Source: Candidatus Merdivicinus faecavium (GTDB lineage: Bacteria > Bacillota > Clostridia > Oscillospirales > Ruminococcaceae). From it: a stretch of 48,626 nucleotides of DNA. The stretch is taken from the NCBI GenBank assembly GCA_018716285.1, contig DVKD01000057.1:1-48626 (forward strand), written 5' to 3'. The notes under the pieces were generated by a model that ran no database searches, was not told the origin of the DNA, and was given only the letters and a program-made list of their open reading frames with translations. The translations under genes were made by a program, and so were the position numbers. Shown one piece after another: positions 38,534-48,552 of the stretch. Each line of letters starts with the position of its first letter. Position 1 is the first letter of the stretch.

Positions 38534-41500
38534 AAGTCGGTCTTTGTCCCGACGAGCGGCAGCTGCCGGGCCGGGTCTTCGGCCGCAAGGCCGGAAACAG
38601 AGATGTCCCCCAGGACCGTCTGCCGGCTCCGGACCGCCAGCATGGCCCGCGCGCCGGAATCGTAGGAGGGCCCGGCGATGGCGAGGTCCTTTACCAGGGC
38701 GTACTGCAAATCGCCGAACAGCGGGTACTGCATCCCGGTCAAGGCATGGCCGTTCCCGTCGAGAATCCCGATGAACCGCTCCGGGAGGTAGCTGCCTCCT
38801 TCGGCGGAAATGCCGGAAAAGTCGAGGTCCGCTTCCAGCCGGAAGAAGCCGGAAGGGTTCTCCCCGGCCAGACGGATGAGTTCCTCGGCCGACGCCACCG
38901 GGATCACTGAGGGGCTTTTGTAGATACCGCCGTCTCGGAAATCGTCCGTCGCCCGTTTGACGATGCCATAGAGCGCGCGCTTGACGGCGATGCCCTCGCT
39001 CCGGGTGCCGTTTCGGGCATCCTGCTCAAAGGCCGCCTGGAACAGCCCGATGGCTGTTTCCGCATCAAAATAGGGGATCTTCCCGAGGTTTTCCTCCACC
39101 CTCTGATAGCGATCAAGCTTATACTGCTTCCAGGTGAGGTCCGGGTCTCCCGTGATCTTGCGCAGGGCGTCCAGGTCGTTTTCGCTGAGGGCCGACATGT
39201 AAATCCGGTAGCCGCCCTCGTAGCCGCCCACGCCCAGCATCTCCATGCCCAGCCGCTTGAAGGAGTGGGTATCCGGCGAGCCGGCATCGTTATGGGACTG
39301 GTACCAGTTCATGAAGTAAAAGGACTCGAAACCGTAGCTTCCGTCAGTCGCAGCGCTTACTTTTTGCGACCCGCCCTGCGGGATATTTCGGATGGAAATG
39401 CGGTTTTCCCACAAATCGTCCAGGCTGCGCAGATCCATCTGCGCAAGCTCCGCTGCAGTGAGACCGCTGTAGACGGTGCTGAAGGAGGCGTTTCCGCCCT
39501 CTGTGTGGTCAGCCTGCACCGCAACCGCCGCCTGCTCCTCCGGCGTCAGGCGGAGAAAGGCCTGGGCTGCCAGATAGTCGAGCACATAGCCGGTTTCAAA
39601 CATCTCCCGGTAATAGCTTTCAATCTTTTCAGCGGAGTCGATTCGCTCGTAGCTGAAGTTTCCTGTCATCTCCACGCCCACATCGTTGACTTTGGAAATG
39701 TTGAAAACCATGCAGCCGTCCCGCATCTCCTGCGCAATGTTGCCGTCTGCGTGAGCCTCCGCGCCGGTTCCCCTGCGCCTTCCCGCCCCGCCGTAAAAAT
39801 AGCGGCCGTCCTGGTTGTGAGCCGTCTCATGGCTGAAGGTAAAGAAGGTGTAGTCGCTTGTCCCCAGCGCTGCGTCGAGAACCCAGTAGACGTTGGCTCC
39901 GTCCGCGAAGGCAGCGCTGCCGTTCTTGGCGCTGATGGTGTTGTTTGCCTCATACACCCATTTCATAACGGGGTCCCGGGTCTTGTCCCGGTCCTGATCG
40001 CCCGCAGCCGCAGCCGGACTTTCCGGAAAATTGAGGCGGGTATCATACTGAATATTCACAAAGCTGTTGAGCAGGGCGGCTGCGTCGTCCGTCCAAGCAG
40101 AGGAGACGCCGTAAAAAATCCCCATTTTCTCCGCATAGGCGTCGATGATATCCTCCATCCGCTTCCGCTCGCCGCCGTCTTTATTCAGGTAGGTGAGGTA
40201 GCGGTTCATACTGCCGAGCATAAGCTGTGAGGGCAGGGTAATGAGGTACATATCCTCCTGCGGCGCAGTGAGAATCGGCAGGACAATGCTCTTCCGCCTG
40301 TCATCCAAGCCGCTCAGGATCTCCCAGACCCGGTAGCGGATCCCTTCTGCGCCGCCGCGCGGGGGCTGCTCTTGGAGAATTCCGTCAAAATTGCCGGCAA
40401 ACCAGTCGCTGGGGTCGGCATACCCCGCCATGCGGCACGCCAGCCCGCCCAGAAACTCCATCAGGGGCTCGCCGGTGTAATTCTGGAGCACATTTTGATA
40501 GAATACGACTGTTCGATGGGTTTCCCGCTGCTCCTGCGGGGCATTGAGCAGCTTTTCTGCCAAAGCGGCGGCGGTCATGTCCCGCGCTGCCAGCTCCCCG
40601 CTCAAAAAGAGCAGGTCGCTTAGCATTATGCCGTCAAAGTCGATGCGGTACCATTTGTCAAAATAATTGTAGCCGTAAAGCAGCCTCTTCCACTGCTCTC
40701 CGTCGAGAACCCGCTCTCGGGCGAGGGCCTGCACCGCCTCGCTGGCGGAGTAGGTCGGATATTCGGACTGGGAGAGGAGGAGCTTTTCGACCAGTTCCGG
40801 GAGGGCGGGTCTGACCGTCTCATTATAATAATCGACGTAGAGCCTGCTCTCCTCTTCGCCTGTCAGGGCGGCGATCTCCGCCGCGTAATCGTACCCTTCG
40901 GCAAGGCTTGCCGCTTCTTCCAAAAGGCTTTCATCAACCCCCGCAAGGTAACGGTGGAACTGATAGGAGAGCTCCGTCCCCTCCACCCCGTAGACCGCGG
41001 CCAGATCCCCGATGACGCCGCGGAAGGAGAGCGCGTACTCCCGCATGGGGCCCTCTGTGAAGACGACCCGGATCTTTTCCGCCGTTTCGGGCGCATCCCG
41101 GTGGAGGCCGGTCACCAAAGCCCCGCTGCCATCGAGCGGCAGGACAAACTGCACGGCCTGTGCGGCGAGCGGATCGGCCGCCGGAAGGCGGTTGCCCATC
41201 TCGATCCAGGTCCGGATATCAGCGAAAGGCATGAGTTTTGCCAGGTTCGCGTACGCCTGCTCCCGGTCAGGGCGGTACCCCTCCTCGGCGCGCAGCTGAT
41301 CGTAAGCCGGGATGCCGTAGTTGTTGTCCATCCCCGGTGCGGCCTTGAGGTCCGGGCGCTTGCCGTAGGAGAGCAGCGCAAGTTCCCAGATCTCCTCGTC
41401 AAAGCCGAGGGCGCCCGCGTAAAGCGCCCGGTCGAAAATATCGGCTGTCTCCCGAATCTGCCCGCCGGTTTCCTCCGTGATGTTGGTGGCACTGCCAGAG

Positions 41501-44500
41501 CCGGCGTATTCATAGAGATTGACGGCGTTTTGGAGCACGTCGAAGCCGGCAATCCGGTAGCCTGCGCCGGTACTCATGCTCAGCACATTCTCAAGGGCCG
41601 GGCTTCCTGTGTTCGGTCCGCCGATGACGCCGCCGTTGCCCTTTTGGGCCGGCGCTGTCACCTGCACCGCGGTAAAGCAGGAGCGGATGACGCCCCCGCC
41701 GTGCCATCCGGCGATGCCGCCCACCCGCGCGCCGAGGGTCGGGTGGTCGTAGCTGCCCTGCAGCTTTCCGGTCACATAGCAGTCTTCGATGAGGGCGCCG
41801 GCCTCTGTTTTCCCGACAATGCCGCCGACGGCAACAAGGCCCTTAACCGACACATCGATGGAAGCGCTCTCCCGGATGACCGAATCCCGGAGGCTCCCGG
41901 CAAACGCGCCCAGCCCGTCGCGCCCGTTCGTTATGCCGGAATCCCTGAGGAACACCCGCTCGATCCGGGAGCGGTTCTGGATCAGGTCGGCGAGAATCCC
42001 CGCCCGGGAGGCGGTAATCTGCGCGTCCTCGATGACGAGGTCATGGATGTGCGCCCCGCTCAGCGTCTGGAAGAGGGAGGTCGGCAGGTTCAGGATGCGG
42101 TAGCCGTTCCCGTCCAGCTCGCCGGTGAAGGTCCCGGCTACGGCGGCGGCGCTCTCCGGGATGCCGGAGGCGTCGAGGTCCTCGGTCAGGGCGTAGCTGC
42201 CGCCCGGATCGGCCGCCATCTGCCGGAACAGCTCTTCGGCGCTCTTTATCAGCGGGTGCTCGCCCTTTTCGTCGCGGTAAGCGACGGGGAAGGAATATCC
42301 CTCCTCCCCATTCTCGCCGGCCAGGCCCTCCTGGTCGACGACAGCGTACACCCTGCCGGTATCGGCGTCCTGCCGGAATTCCCGGATCCCTGCATAAAAA
42401 TCGGGCAGGCTCTCCATCTCGATGAGGGCGTAGTAATTTTCCGGATCGTCGGGCAGGCCGGAGGTAATGTCCAGGACGCCGACCGCCTCCCTCCGGGAGC
42501 CGTCCGCCCGGAAGAGGGTGGCGGCGGCGACGTCCTTCAGGTGGATGAGCTCGCGGGAGACGGCAGCGGTATCGGTGAAGAGGATTTCGCCCGCGAAGGC
42601 ATTGGATTGACCGTCCAGCGCGTTGGTGTCCCGGTCATAATCGGCCGTCACCCGCACGACGTAGCGCTCCCGGCCGGTCAGGGCGGCTTCCGCCTCATTC
42701 TCCCCGGCGGATACCGGGGCAGTGAGCAGGACGCGCCCGTCCTCCTCTGCGATCTCCAGCTGTGCGCCCAGCAGCGCGCCGTCCGGGTCGGCAAGGGTAA
42801 ACTGCACCCGCAGCGCGCCCTCCGCCGTCTGTTCATACCCAAACCCTTCGACCGACGGCGCGGCCTTGAGCACCTCGATCCGCGCGGAGGGCGCATCCTC
42901 CGCCGGGAGGGCTTTCCCGTTTTCGAGGACCAGCCCTTCGAGGGTCAGCTCCCGCACTCCCGGCTCCGAGCCGGCCGGGACCGCAAATTCGTAGAAATTG
43001 CCGGGCAGGGGGGAGAGCGCGTACATCCTGCCGTTCATCTGCACCTGCCGCGCCGCCAGCCCCGCGGCGTTTTCTGCCCGGAAGCGGACGCGCACCGTAC
43101 TTTCCGGCTGGTAGTACACTGCGGCGGACCCGTCCTCCGAAAAGGTCTCGGGCGCGGACAGCGTAAGGCCGTAATCCCGGGTCAGATAGACCGGCCTTTC
43201 GAAAACAACGGCATCTGTTTGCTGCACCTTCCCGTCTTCGCTCCGGTTCCATGAGAGCAGTACCCGGAAGGTATAGGCGCGCTCCTCCCGCACATAAAAC
43301 GTAAACTCCTGCCGCCCGGGCCGGGTGATGTCCGACTGGGATTCCGGAAGGCCGGTATCCTGCGGCACGAGCTCCACCCTGCCGGAGAGGAAGGCGCTGT
43401 CCGCGTCGGTCAGGTCAAACCGGAAGGCGATCTGACCATTTTCCGGGAAATCCTCCGTTTCGTAGCCGGCAACGGCCGGGGCGGACTTCATTACCTCGGC
43501 GGAGAGCTCCCAGCCGGCGTCCACAGTGGTGCCGTCGGCAAAGACAAGCTGGGAGAGGGCAAACCTCTGTTCCCCCGCCACCTGCGGGGCTGCGGCCACC
43601 ACCTGCCAGCTCCCGTCGGGAAGGGATGAGGCCGGCAGCTCGATGTGGTTGACGACTGCTTTGGTGAGAGGCGCCTCCACATTGTCGGAGATTTCGTAGA
43701 AAAGGGCGAGCGCGCCGCCTTTTTCCACATATTCCGCGCCGGCCCGGCCGGCTGTGATCCGCGCACGGGGATGAGCCTTCAGCGGCAGCTCTGCCAGCAC
43801 CTTCTGCCGTTCGATCCCCGAACCATCGGCCCAGAGGGAACAATCGGCTGTGACCTGCACCGTATAGGAGGTGGTAAGGCCGGTATTCTCGAGCGGAACG
43901 CTGCCGCGGAAGGTTCCGTTCGGCAGATCCTCTGCCCGGAAGGGCAGCTGGCCGGCAATCTCGCCTGCGGCGTTTCGGATGAGGATCTTCCCGTCTGACA
44001 ATGCGCCGTCGGGGTCGTCCAGATGGAAGGAGACATCGATCGTGCCGACCTGCACATTTTCACTGGCAGCAAGTTCGGCGACTGTCGGAAATGCTTTGAG
44101 GATGGCAACCCGGATCTCATTTTCCCGCTCGATGGTAAAAGCCGCCCCATTCTCAAGAATCACCTGCTCAACGCGGATGCGGGCTGTCCCGGCCTGGGAG
44201 AACCCCTCCAGCGTGACCGCATAGCCATCCTCGGACGATTCAACCGGATATGCGGCGCCGTTCACGATGACTCGCTCCGGCCGGAATCCGGCGGCGTTTT
44301 GGGAGGCAAACCACAAAACGACCGGCTCGTTTTTCGCAAACCGCTCAGAGGGGACGCCTTCGGCCGTCTGGGTCCGCAGGCCGCTGAAGGTGAAGCGGTA
44401 ATCAAGCCCAAGCGCAAGCTCCTTCAGGACAGACAGGCTGCCGCCGTGATCTGCCTCCGCTTCCAATTCGCCCGAGTCCCGGTCATACTGCGCCGAGATG

Positions 44501-45924
44501 TGGAGGGTGTAGGGGACGCCCTGCGCAAGGTCGAGCACAAAGGCGTTTTCCCCCGCCGAAATTTCCCGGGCCTCTTCGGCAACCCACTCCCCGCCGTCCC
44601 GGCGGAGCAGCTCCATCCCGGCGGAAAGGAGCGCCGAATCCGGGTCGCGCAGCTCGAAGGAGACCTTGACCTGCCCCGCATCCGCCTTTTCCTCCGCCAG
44701 AAAGTTTTCGACCGAGGGAGGATCCTTCAGCACGTCGATCCGCTCGGTGTGGTCGACGGCCACCTTCCGGCCGTTGTGGAGGGTCACCTCCGTGACGGGG
44801 AGGGCCTGCACCCCGGGCGTCAGGCCGGCCCCGAGCTGCACCGTGTAGCCGCCGCCTTTGCCCCGCAGCGCCTCATATTCCGCGCCGCCGACCGTCACAG
44901 TCCGGATGGCCGTGCCGTGAGAGACGTCTGCGTAAAAATCCCATAAGAATTGTTCGCCTTTTTCGTAATAAAAACGATCCAGAGCGGAGGTGAGAGCCAC
45001 CGTATACGCTGTCCGATGCTCCGCCTTCTGCACAAGCAGGGAGAGGTCGGCGGCACTCAATTTGCCATTGGCATCCATGTCCGCAGCATTTCGCTTGCTC
45101 TTGGGCAGGAGCTCCAGCGCGGTCAGATGGGACTGCAGCAGCCCCACATCAAGATCATCGACGGCGCCGTCGCCGTTTAGGTCCCCCTTGCCGCCGAAGG
45201 CCCAGATCCCCCCGGCCGCAACGACGGCGGCCGCGGCGATGAAGAGGGTTTTGGCGAGGATCTTCCTGCCTTTACCATCCTTCTTCCGGCGGACTGCCGC
45301 GGCGCAGCCAGCCAGCAGCAGCGCAGCCGCCCCGCACAGGGCAAATACGGCCCATCCCGGGAGGAAGGCGTCGGCTGTATTGCCGGAATGATGCTGCGCT
45401 TGGCCTTCTGAGCCCGGATCTGCTCCAGCGGGCTCTTCGGAAACAGCGCTCAGCGTGAGCTGCGCATCCGGCAGGGAAAACTCCCGCCCTCCGTCGGAGG
45501 CGGACAGCCCGGTGATGCGGACGCCGGTTTCTCCTGCCGGCAGCGCCCCCTTTGCGGTAAGGGTAAAGCGCAGCGTATCGCCCGGCTGCGTGCTCCCGGC
45601 CGGGCTGATGAGGGTAAACTGCCCGCTTTCGGGATTGTAGGTAACGCGCTCCCAGGAATTGAGCCCCTCAAAATCCTGCTGCGCCGGCGTTTCAAAGATA
45701 TTCGGGTCAAACGCGAGGCTCCCCGTTAGCGCATAGACGCCGTCTCTGATATCATCATAGCCGTCCAGTGAGAGCACAAATTCGACTTCCTGCTCCCTCC
45801 GGACGGCTGTATCATCGGCCGCAAGGACCGTTTCCTCAATGGATGCCGCGGAAACCGCGGCGTTTCCCAATAAGAGTCCGCAGATCATGATTCCCATCGC
45901 CAGCAAGGCTCTTATTCTTGACAT
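38449..45924 (-). CDS. Giant cohesin-TM-dockerin-M26 (IgA1/Zmp-type) zinc metalloprotease
   Basis: 2491 aa. Order: signal peptide (1-27); cohesin-like beta domain (about 33-160, VEFVLSLDGYDD...LAFDPNIFE); helix 189-211; basic RRKKDGKGRK; helix 222-243; dockerin with two calcium repeats (GDLNGDGAVDDLDVGLL, 247; DMDANGKLSAADLSLL, 283); four to five Ig-like/Zmp repeats of about 205 residues (305-1230) each ending in a PSVE...DPDGALL segment; GLUG region (about 1240-1480); M26 peptidase (about 1530-2300) with HETAH (2032-2036) and Glu 2056 as third ligand; a C-terminal GLUG-like domain. M26 enzymes of streptococci cleave IgA or mucins; the target here is unknown. No LPxTG; the two helices probably anchor it. 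Ribosome site GGAGATGAG before the ATG at 45924. Confidence 0.9.
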   Translation of the reverse strand: MSRIRALLAMGIMICGLLLGNAAVSAASIEETVLAADDTAVRREQEVEFVLSLDGYDDIRDGVYALTGSLAFDPNIFETPAQQDFEGLNSWERVTYNPESGQFTLISPAGSTQPGDTLRFTLTAKGALPAGETGVRITGLSASDGGREFSLPDAQLTLSAVSEEPAGADPGSEGQAQHHSGNTADAFLPGWAVFALCGAAALLLAGCAAAVRRKKDGKGRKILAKTLFIAAAAVVAAGGIWAFGGKGDLNGDGAVDDLDVGLLQSHLTALELLPKSKRNAADMDANGKLSAADLSLLVQKAEHRTAYTVALTSALDRFYYEKGEQFLWDFYADVSHGTAIRTVTVGGAEYEALRGKGGGYTVQLGAGLTPGVQALPVTEVTLHNGRKVAVDHTERIDVLKDPPSVENFLAEEKADAGQVKVSFELRDPDSALLSAGMELLRRDGGEWVAEEAREISAGENAFVLDLAQGVPYTLHISAQYDRDSGELEAEADHGGSLSVLKELALGLDYRFTFSGLRTQTAEGVPSERFAKNEPVVLWFASQNAAGFRPERVIVNGAAYPVESSEDGYAVTLEGFSQAGTARIRVEQVILENGAAFTIERENEIRVAILKAFPTVAELAASENVQVGTIDVSFHLDDPDGALSDGKILIRNAAGEIAGQLPFRAEDLPNGTFRGSVPLENTGLTTSYTVQVTADCSLWADGSGIERQKVLAELPLKAHPRARITAGRAGAEYVEKGGALALFYEISDNVEAPLTKAVVNHIELPASSLPDGSWQVVAAAPQVAGEQRFALSQLVFADGTTVDAGWELSAEVMKSAPAVAGYETEDFPENGQIAFRFDLTDADSAFLSGRVELVPQDTGLPESQSDITRPGRQEFTFYVREERAYTFRVLLSWNRSEDGKVQQTDAVVFERPVYLTRDYGLTLSAPETFSEDGSAAVYYQPESTVRVRFRAENAAGLAARQVQMNGRMYALSPLPGNFYEFAVPAGSEPGVRELTLEGLVLENGKALPAEDAPSARIEVLKAAPSVEGFGYEQTAEGALRVQFTLADPDGALLGAQLEIAEEDGRVLLTAPVSAGENEAEAALTGRERYVVRVTADYDRDTNALDGQSNAFAGEILFTDTAAVSRELIHLKDVAAATLFRADGSRREAVGVLDITSGLPDDPENYYALIEMESLPDFYAGIREFRQDADTGRVYAVVDQEGLAGENGEEGYSFPVAYRDEKGEHPLIKSAEELFRQMAADPGGSYALTEDLDASGIPESAAAVAGTFTGELDGNGYRILNLPTSLFQTLSGAHIHDLVIEDAQITASRAGILADLIQNRSRIERVFLRDSGITNGRDGLGAFAGSLRDSVIRESASIDVSVKGLVAVGGIVGKTEAGALIEDCYVTGKLQGSYDHPTLGARVGGIAGWHGGGVIRSCFTAVQVTAPAQKGNGGVIGGPNTGSPALENVLSMSTGAGYRIAGFDVLQNAVNLYEYAGSGSATNITEETGGQIRETADIFDRALYAGALGFDEEIWELALLSYGKRPDLKAAPGMDNNYGIPAYDQLRAEEGYRPDREQAYANLAKLMPFADIRTWIEMGNRLPAADPLAAQAVQFVLPLDGSGALVTGLHRDAPETAEKIRVVFTEGPMREYALSFRGVIGDLAAVYGVEGTELSYQFHRYLAGVDESLLEEAASLAEGYDYAAEIAALTGEEESRLYVDYYNETVRPALPELVEKLLLSQSEYPTYSASEAVQALARERVLDGEQWKRLLYGYNYFDKWYRIDFDGIMLSDLLFLSGELAARDMTAAALAEKLLNAPQEQRETHRTVVFYQNVLQNYTGEPLMEFLGGLACRMAGYADPSDWFAGNFDGILQEQPPRGGAEGIRYRVWEILSGLDDRRKSIVLPILTAPQEDMYLITLPSQLMLGSMNRYLTYLNKDGGERKRMEDIIDAYAEKMGIFYGVSSAWTDDAAALLNSFVNIQYDTRLNFPESPAAAAGDQDRDKTRDPVMKWVYEANNTISAKNGSAAFADGANVYWVLDAALGTSDYTFFTFSHETAHNQDGRYFYGGAGRRRGTGAEAHADGNIAQEMRDGCMVFNISKVNDVGVEMTGNFSYERIDSAEKIESYYREMFETGYVLDYLAAQAFLRLTPEEQAAVAVQADHTEGGNASFSTVYSGLTAAELAQMDLRSLDDLWENRISIRNIPQGGSQKVSAATDGSYGFESFYFMNWYQSHNDAGSPDTHSFKRLGMEMLGVGGYEGGYRIYMSALSENDLDALRKITGDPDLTWKQYKLDRYQRVEENLGKIPYFDAETAIGLFQAAFEQDARNGTRSEGIAVKRALYGIVKRATDDFRDGGIYKSPSVIPVASAEELIRLAGENPSGFFRLEADLDFSGISAEGGSYLPERFIGILDGNGHALTGMQYPLFGDLQYALVKDLAIAGPSYDSGARAMLAVRSRQTVLGDISVSGLAAEDPARQLPLVGTKTDFYGEYGRIAVMAEEAVVSDPAAAEETEA

Positions 45925-45973
45925 TTCTCATCTCCAGCCTTTCATCAAAATCGTCATCATATGACCATATTTG

Positions 45974-46002
45974 ATTATACAGGCTCCGGCCTGCCGAAAC
46001 AA
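45974..46002 (-). promoter_or_regulatory. Promoter of the giant protease gene
   Basis: TTGTTT (45997-46002), 17-bp spacer, TATAAT (45974-45979), 50 bases before the start. Confidence 0.72.
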
Positions 46003-46054
46003 TATGGGATTGCTGGAAATGCAGGAGGATTTCGGAAAATGGATGGAACAACAG

Positions 46055-46081
46055 TGCCCCTGCCGGACTTGGGGCAGGGGC
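46055..46081 (-). terminator. Hairpin after the glycosidase gene
   Basis: GCCCCTGCC pairs with GGCAGGGGC, 19 bases after the glycosidase stop; weak U-tract (ACTGTTGTT). Confidence 0.6.
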
Positions 46082-46099
46082 TGTTTAAAGAAAGAGCGC

Positions 46100-47698
46100 T
46101 TACAGGTCGATGCTGTCGAGCACGACCCGCACCGCGCCGTTGTCCGGGAAGACATAGACGCCGAAGTCGGTGTCGTCCCCGTTTCGGATGCGCAGGGCAT
46201 TCCAGGAGCAGGTCTCATCCACATACCCTTCCTCCACGGTCAGGTAGTTCATGAAATACTCCATCTGGAAATCCTGCTGCGGGACGCGGGGGCAGCTGAG
46301 CGGGGGGTTGCTCCGGAAGGCCGCGGAAAAGCCTGCGCCGCAGAGGATAAACTCCCGCTCCCCGGTGCGGATAACCAGGCCGCGTCCGCGCCTGGGCTCG
46401 CCGCTCCCCCTGTGCCGGTAGTCGCCGCCCCGGGCAAAGGGGCCGAACCGGATGAGGACCCGGACCCCGTCAAAGAAGAGCCGCTGCTCGGAGGCGAACT
46501 CCTCCTCCTCGACCGCCTGGATATTGCCGGTCCCCCGTTCTCTGAGGATGAGCGGCCAGACCGCCGACAGGCACTGGAAATCCTCCTTCATGGGCAGCGC
46601 CTCGGGCTTCAGCCCGCCGTCCGGGCCGATGACGCTCTCCGCGCCGAAGAACTGCACGCCGGTCAGCCCGTATTCGGCGATGGCGGGGAAGAGGTGCAGC
46701 GCGGAAGGGATCCCGACGCCGGTCTCCGGGATGTAGAGGGGGTTGTCCGGGCGGAAGTAGCGGCGGATATGCTCATGGTAGTCCCGGCGGGACTGCTGGT
46801 ACATATCCGGGCAGATCATATCCAGATGAGGGGCAAAGGTTTTCCAGAAAAAGAGGTTTTTGGAGACGGGGCCGCCGGACGGGTAGCCGGTGCCGGGGAT
46901 GTCCATGCCCTGCTTGTCCAGCCAGACATTGGTGTAGGCCGGGATGGGGTGGATCTCCTTGCCGGCGGCGGCGATCTCGTCGACAAAACGGGCCATGCTG
47001 TAGGCCTGCAGCGCCTCGTCCCCGTACCGGCCAAACAGGTCAAACCAGCTGCCGGCCTCCTTGGCGCCGCATTCCTTCCAGGCGAGCACCGCGTCCTCGG
47101 CGGGGGAGGCGGATTTGAGCCCCTCCACCACCTCGGCGGGGACGGGGGCCTCATACAGCCGCTGCGCCTCCGGGCCGAAGTCCCGGACGGCCCGCCCGAC
47201 GATGCCCAGCTCGTTCTGGACCTGAACCGCCAGCACGGTCTCCATTGCCGGGTCGCAGCCCCTGACCGTCTCCATCAGGCGGCAGAAGGCCCGCTTATCC
47301 GCCTCGAGGGTGGCGCGGCAGAAAGAGGAGAGGTTACCGATCTCGTAGCCGTCGTGGGTGACGACCCGCCGGAAGCGGGCCGTGTCCCGTTTGACCCACT
47401 GGGGGACATACTTCATGTGGCCGTTCTTCCAGGTGCCGAACCAGAGGAGGATCAGCTTGAGGTCCCGCTCCCGGCAGGCTTTGACGATCTCTTCGACAAG
47501 GAGGGTGTCAAAGAACCCCTCCGACGGCTCGAAGCGCTCCCAGCTGACGGCGATGGCGCAGGAGTTGACCTCCATCAGCGCGCAGGCTCTCCAGAGGTTT
47601 TCGAGCTCCTCCATAGAATAGCCCGAGGAGTTGTGGGCCTGTGCGCCGATGGGGAAAAAGGGCTTCCCGCCGGCGGTGAATACGGATTTTGGCAGCAT
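46100..47698 (-). CDS. GH35-like glycoside hydrolase with DUF5597-type C-terminus
   Basis: 532 aa, no signal peptide, so cytoplasmic. An N-terminal (beta/alpha)8 barrel of clan A: FFPIGAQAHNSSGYS, LLWFGTWKNGHMKYVPQWVKRD, acid/base Glu 163 in VQNELG and probable nucleophile Glu 325 in IPETGVG. The C-terminal 130 residues form a beta-sandwich as in DUF5597 proteins. Likely a beta-galactosidase or related exo-glycosidase; the sugar cannot be read from sequence. Ribosome site AAGAAGGATG; promoter at 47748-47776. No sugar transporter or regulator adjoins. Confidence 0.88.
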   Translation of the reverse strand: MLPKSVFTAGGKPFFPIGAQAHNSSGYSMEELENLWRACALMEVNSCAIAVSWERFEPSEGFFDTLLVEEIVKACRERDLKLILLWFGTWKNGHMKYVPQWVKRDTARFRRVVTHDGYEIGNLSSFCRATLEADKRAFCRLMETVRGCDPAMETVLAVQVQNELGIVGRAVRDFGPEAQRLYEAPVPAEVVEGLKSASPAEDAVLAWKECGAKEAGSWFDLFGRYGDEALQAYSMARFVDEIAAAGKEIHPIPAYTNVWLDKQGMDIPGTGYPSGGPVSKNLFFWKTFAPHLDMICPDMYQQSRRDYHEHIRRYFRPDNPLYIPETGVGIPSALHLFPAIAEYGLTGVQFFGAESVIGPDGGLKPEALPMKEDFQCLSAVWPLILRERGTGNIQAVEEEEFASEQRLFFDGVRVLIRFGPFARGGDYRHRGSGEPRRGRGLVIRTGEREFILCGAGFSAAFRSNPPLSCPRVPQQDFQMEYFMNYLTVEEGYVDETCSWNALRIRNGDDTDFGVYVFPDNGAVRVVLDSIDL

Positions 47699-47747
47699 GG
47701 TTCATCCTTCTTTCTGTTGATATTGCGGGGAAGCAACCCCTGCTTCT

Positions 47748-47776
47748 ATTTTACATCGGACACTGCCGTCCGTCAA
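47748..47776 (-). promoter_or_regulatory. Promoter of the glycosidase gene
   Basis: TTGACG (47771-47776), 17-bp spacer, TAAAAT (47748-47753). Confidence 0.78.
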
Positions 47777-47800
47777 AGCTTTTTTGGGCCGCATCGCAAA

Positions 47801-47840
47801 GAAAAGAGTCCCGTCTGCCAGCGTCCTGAAACGCTGACGG
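47801..47840 (-). terminator. Terminator after the Cys-rich AT-rich gene
   Basis: CCGTC-AGCGT pairs with ACGCT...GACGG (inner bulge GGCA), followed by CTCTTTTC on the minus strand. Confidence 0.7.
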
Positions 47841-47854
47841 AACAAGCTGTACCC

Positions 47855-48373
47855 TCATTTTGAACGGGCCTGTTTGCACACAATCTCGTTGGTTATGATC
47901 GACATCAGATCGCTGATATCATCCTTTTCTATATTTTGGAAGCGAAAGTTATTGCAAATAAAGCGGCACTTTGTATATTCTTTTCCCTGATAAGCAAAAA
48001 CGTACTTTTTGCCCTCGCATTTGGTGGAACAGCCGCCGCAATCCGCAGCGTTTATGATTTGATTGCGAATATTTTCGTTCAGATCCTGTAATCGGTCCAG
48101 AACGCTTCTGTCGTCAATGCGCACCTGAACGCTTACGCCATCGCACCCCATGCCCTTGTTGTTGATGATAACAGCTTCTGCACTCTTCTTGATAAAGCAT
48201 AGTATGCGATACGTCCCGTTCATGCAGGGCTGATGATATTGTTTGACCTTAACGGGAAGTCCGTGCGCAGCAAAACACCGGACGATTTGCCGAGACAATT
48301 CTTTTTCAGCGTCGGTATGAAAAGTTGCCAGAATTGTTTCCAATAACGCGGGCGTAATATCCACTACTTCCAT
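47855..48373 (-). CDS. Cys-rich hypothetical protein, AT-rich and probably acquired
   Basis: 172 aa, soluble. An N-terminal helical part is followed by a mixed domain with YRILCFIKKSAEAVIINNK, then a Cys-rich end (DCGGCSTKCEGKKYVFAY and KCRFICNNFRF, seven cysteines) that could be a zinc ribbon. I recall this C-terminal pattern in many Clostridia proteins of unknown role. The gene is clearly AT-richer than its neighbours. Start at 48373 has AGGAGGTTT; the promoter at 48411-48439 rules out the longer upstream frame. Confidence 0.75.
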   Translation of the reverse strand: MEVVDITPALLETILATFHTDAEKELSRQIVRCFAAHGLPVKVKQYHQPCMNGTYRILCFIKKSAEAVIINNKGMGCDGVSVQVRIDDRSVLDRLQDLNENIRNQIINAADCGGCSTKCEGKKYVFAYQGKEYTKCRFICNNFRFQNIEKDDISDLMSIITNEIVCKQARSK

Positions 48374-48410
48374 TGTTCGAAACCTCCTGCTGCCGCAGCA
48401 TCTTACCTGT

Positions 48411-48439
48411 ATCTTAACAAAAAATGCGGAACAAGTCAA
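48411..48439 (-). promoter_or_regulatory. Promoter of the Cys-rich gene
   Basis: TTGACT (48434-48439), 17-bp spacer, TAAGAT (48411-48416). Confidence 0.82.
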
Positions 48440-48486
48440 CTTCTTTTGCCGCATATCAGGGGACATCCGCGCCGGGAAAAGGGGAA

Positions 48487-48513
48487 GGCCCGGAGCGCGT
48501 TTCGCTCCAGGCC
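48487..48513 (-). terminator. Hairpin downstream of the tRNA-like fragment
   Basis: GGCC/GGCC and GGAGCG/CGCTCC arms around a short loop, followed on the minus strand by TTCCCCTTTTC; a possible terminator for whatever is transcribed from the right edge. Confidence 0.5.
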
Positions 48514-48552
48514 CAGCCTGTGAGAGCCACATAAAAAGATGTTTTTGCGTTT

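Noticed and set aside
38449-45924. LPxTG cell-wall anchor in the giant protease
   Set aside because: The only similar string is LPGWA at the start of helix 1, which is not a sortase motif.
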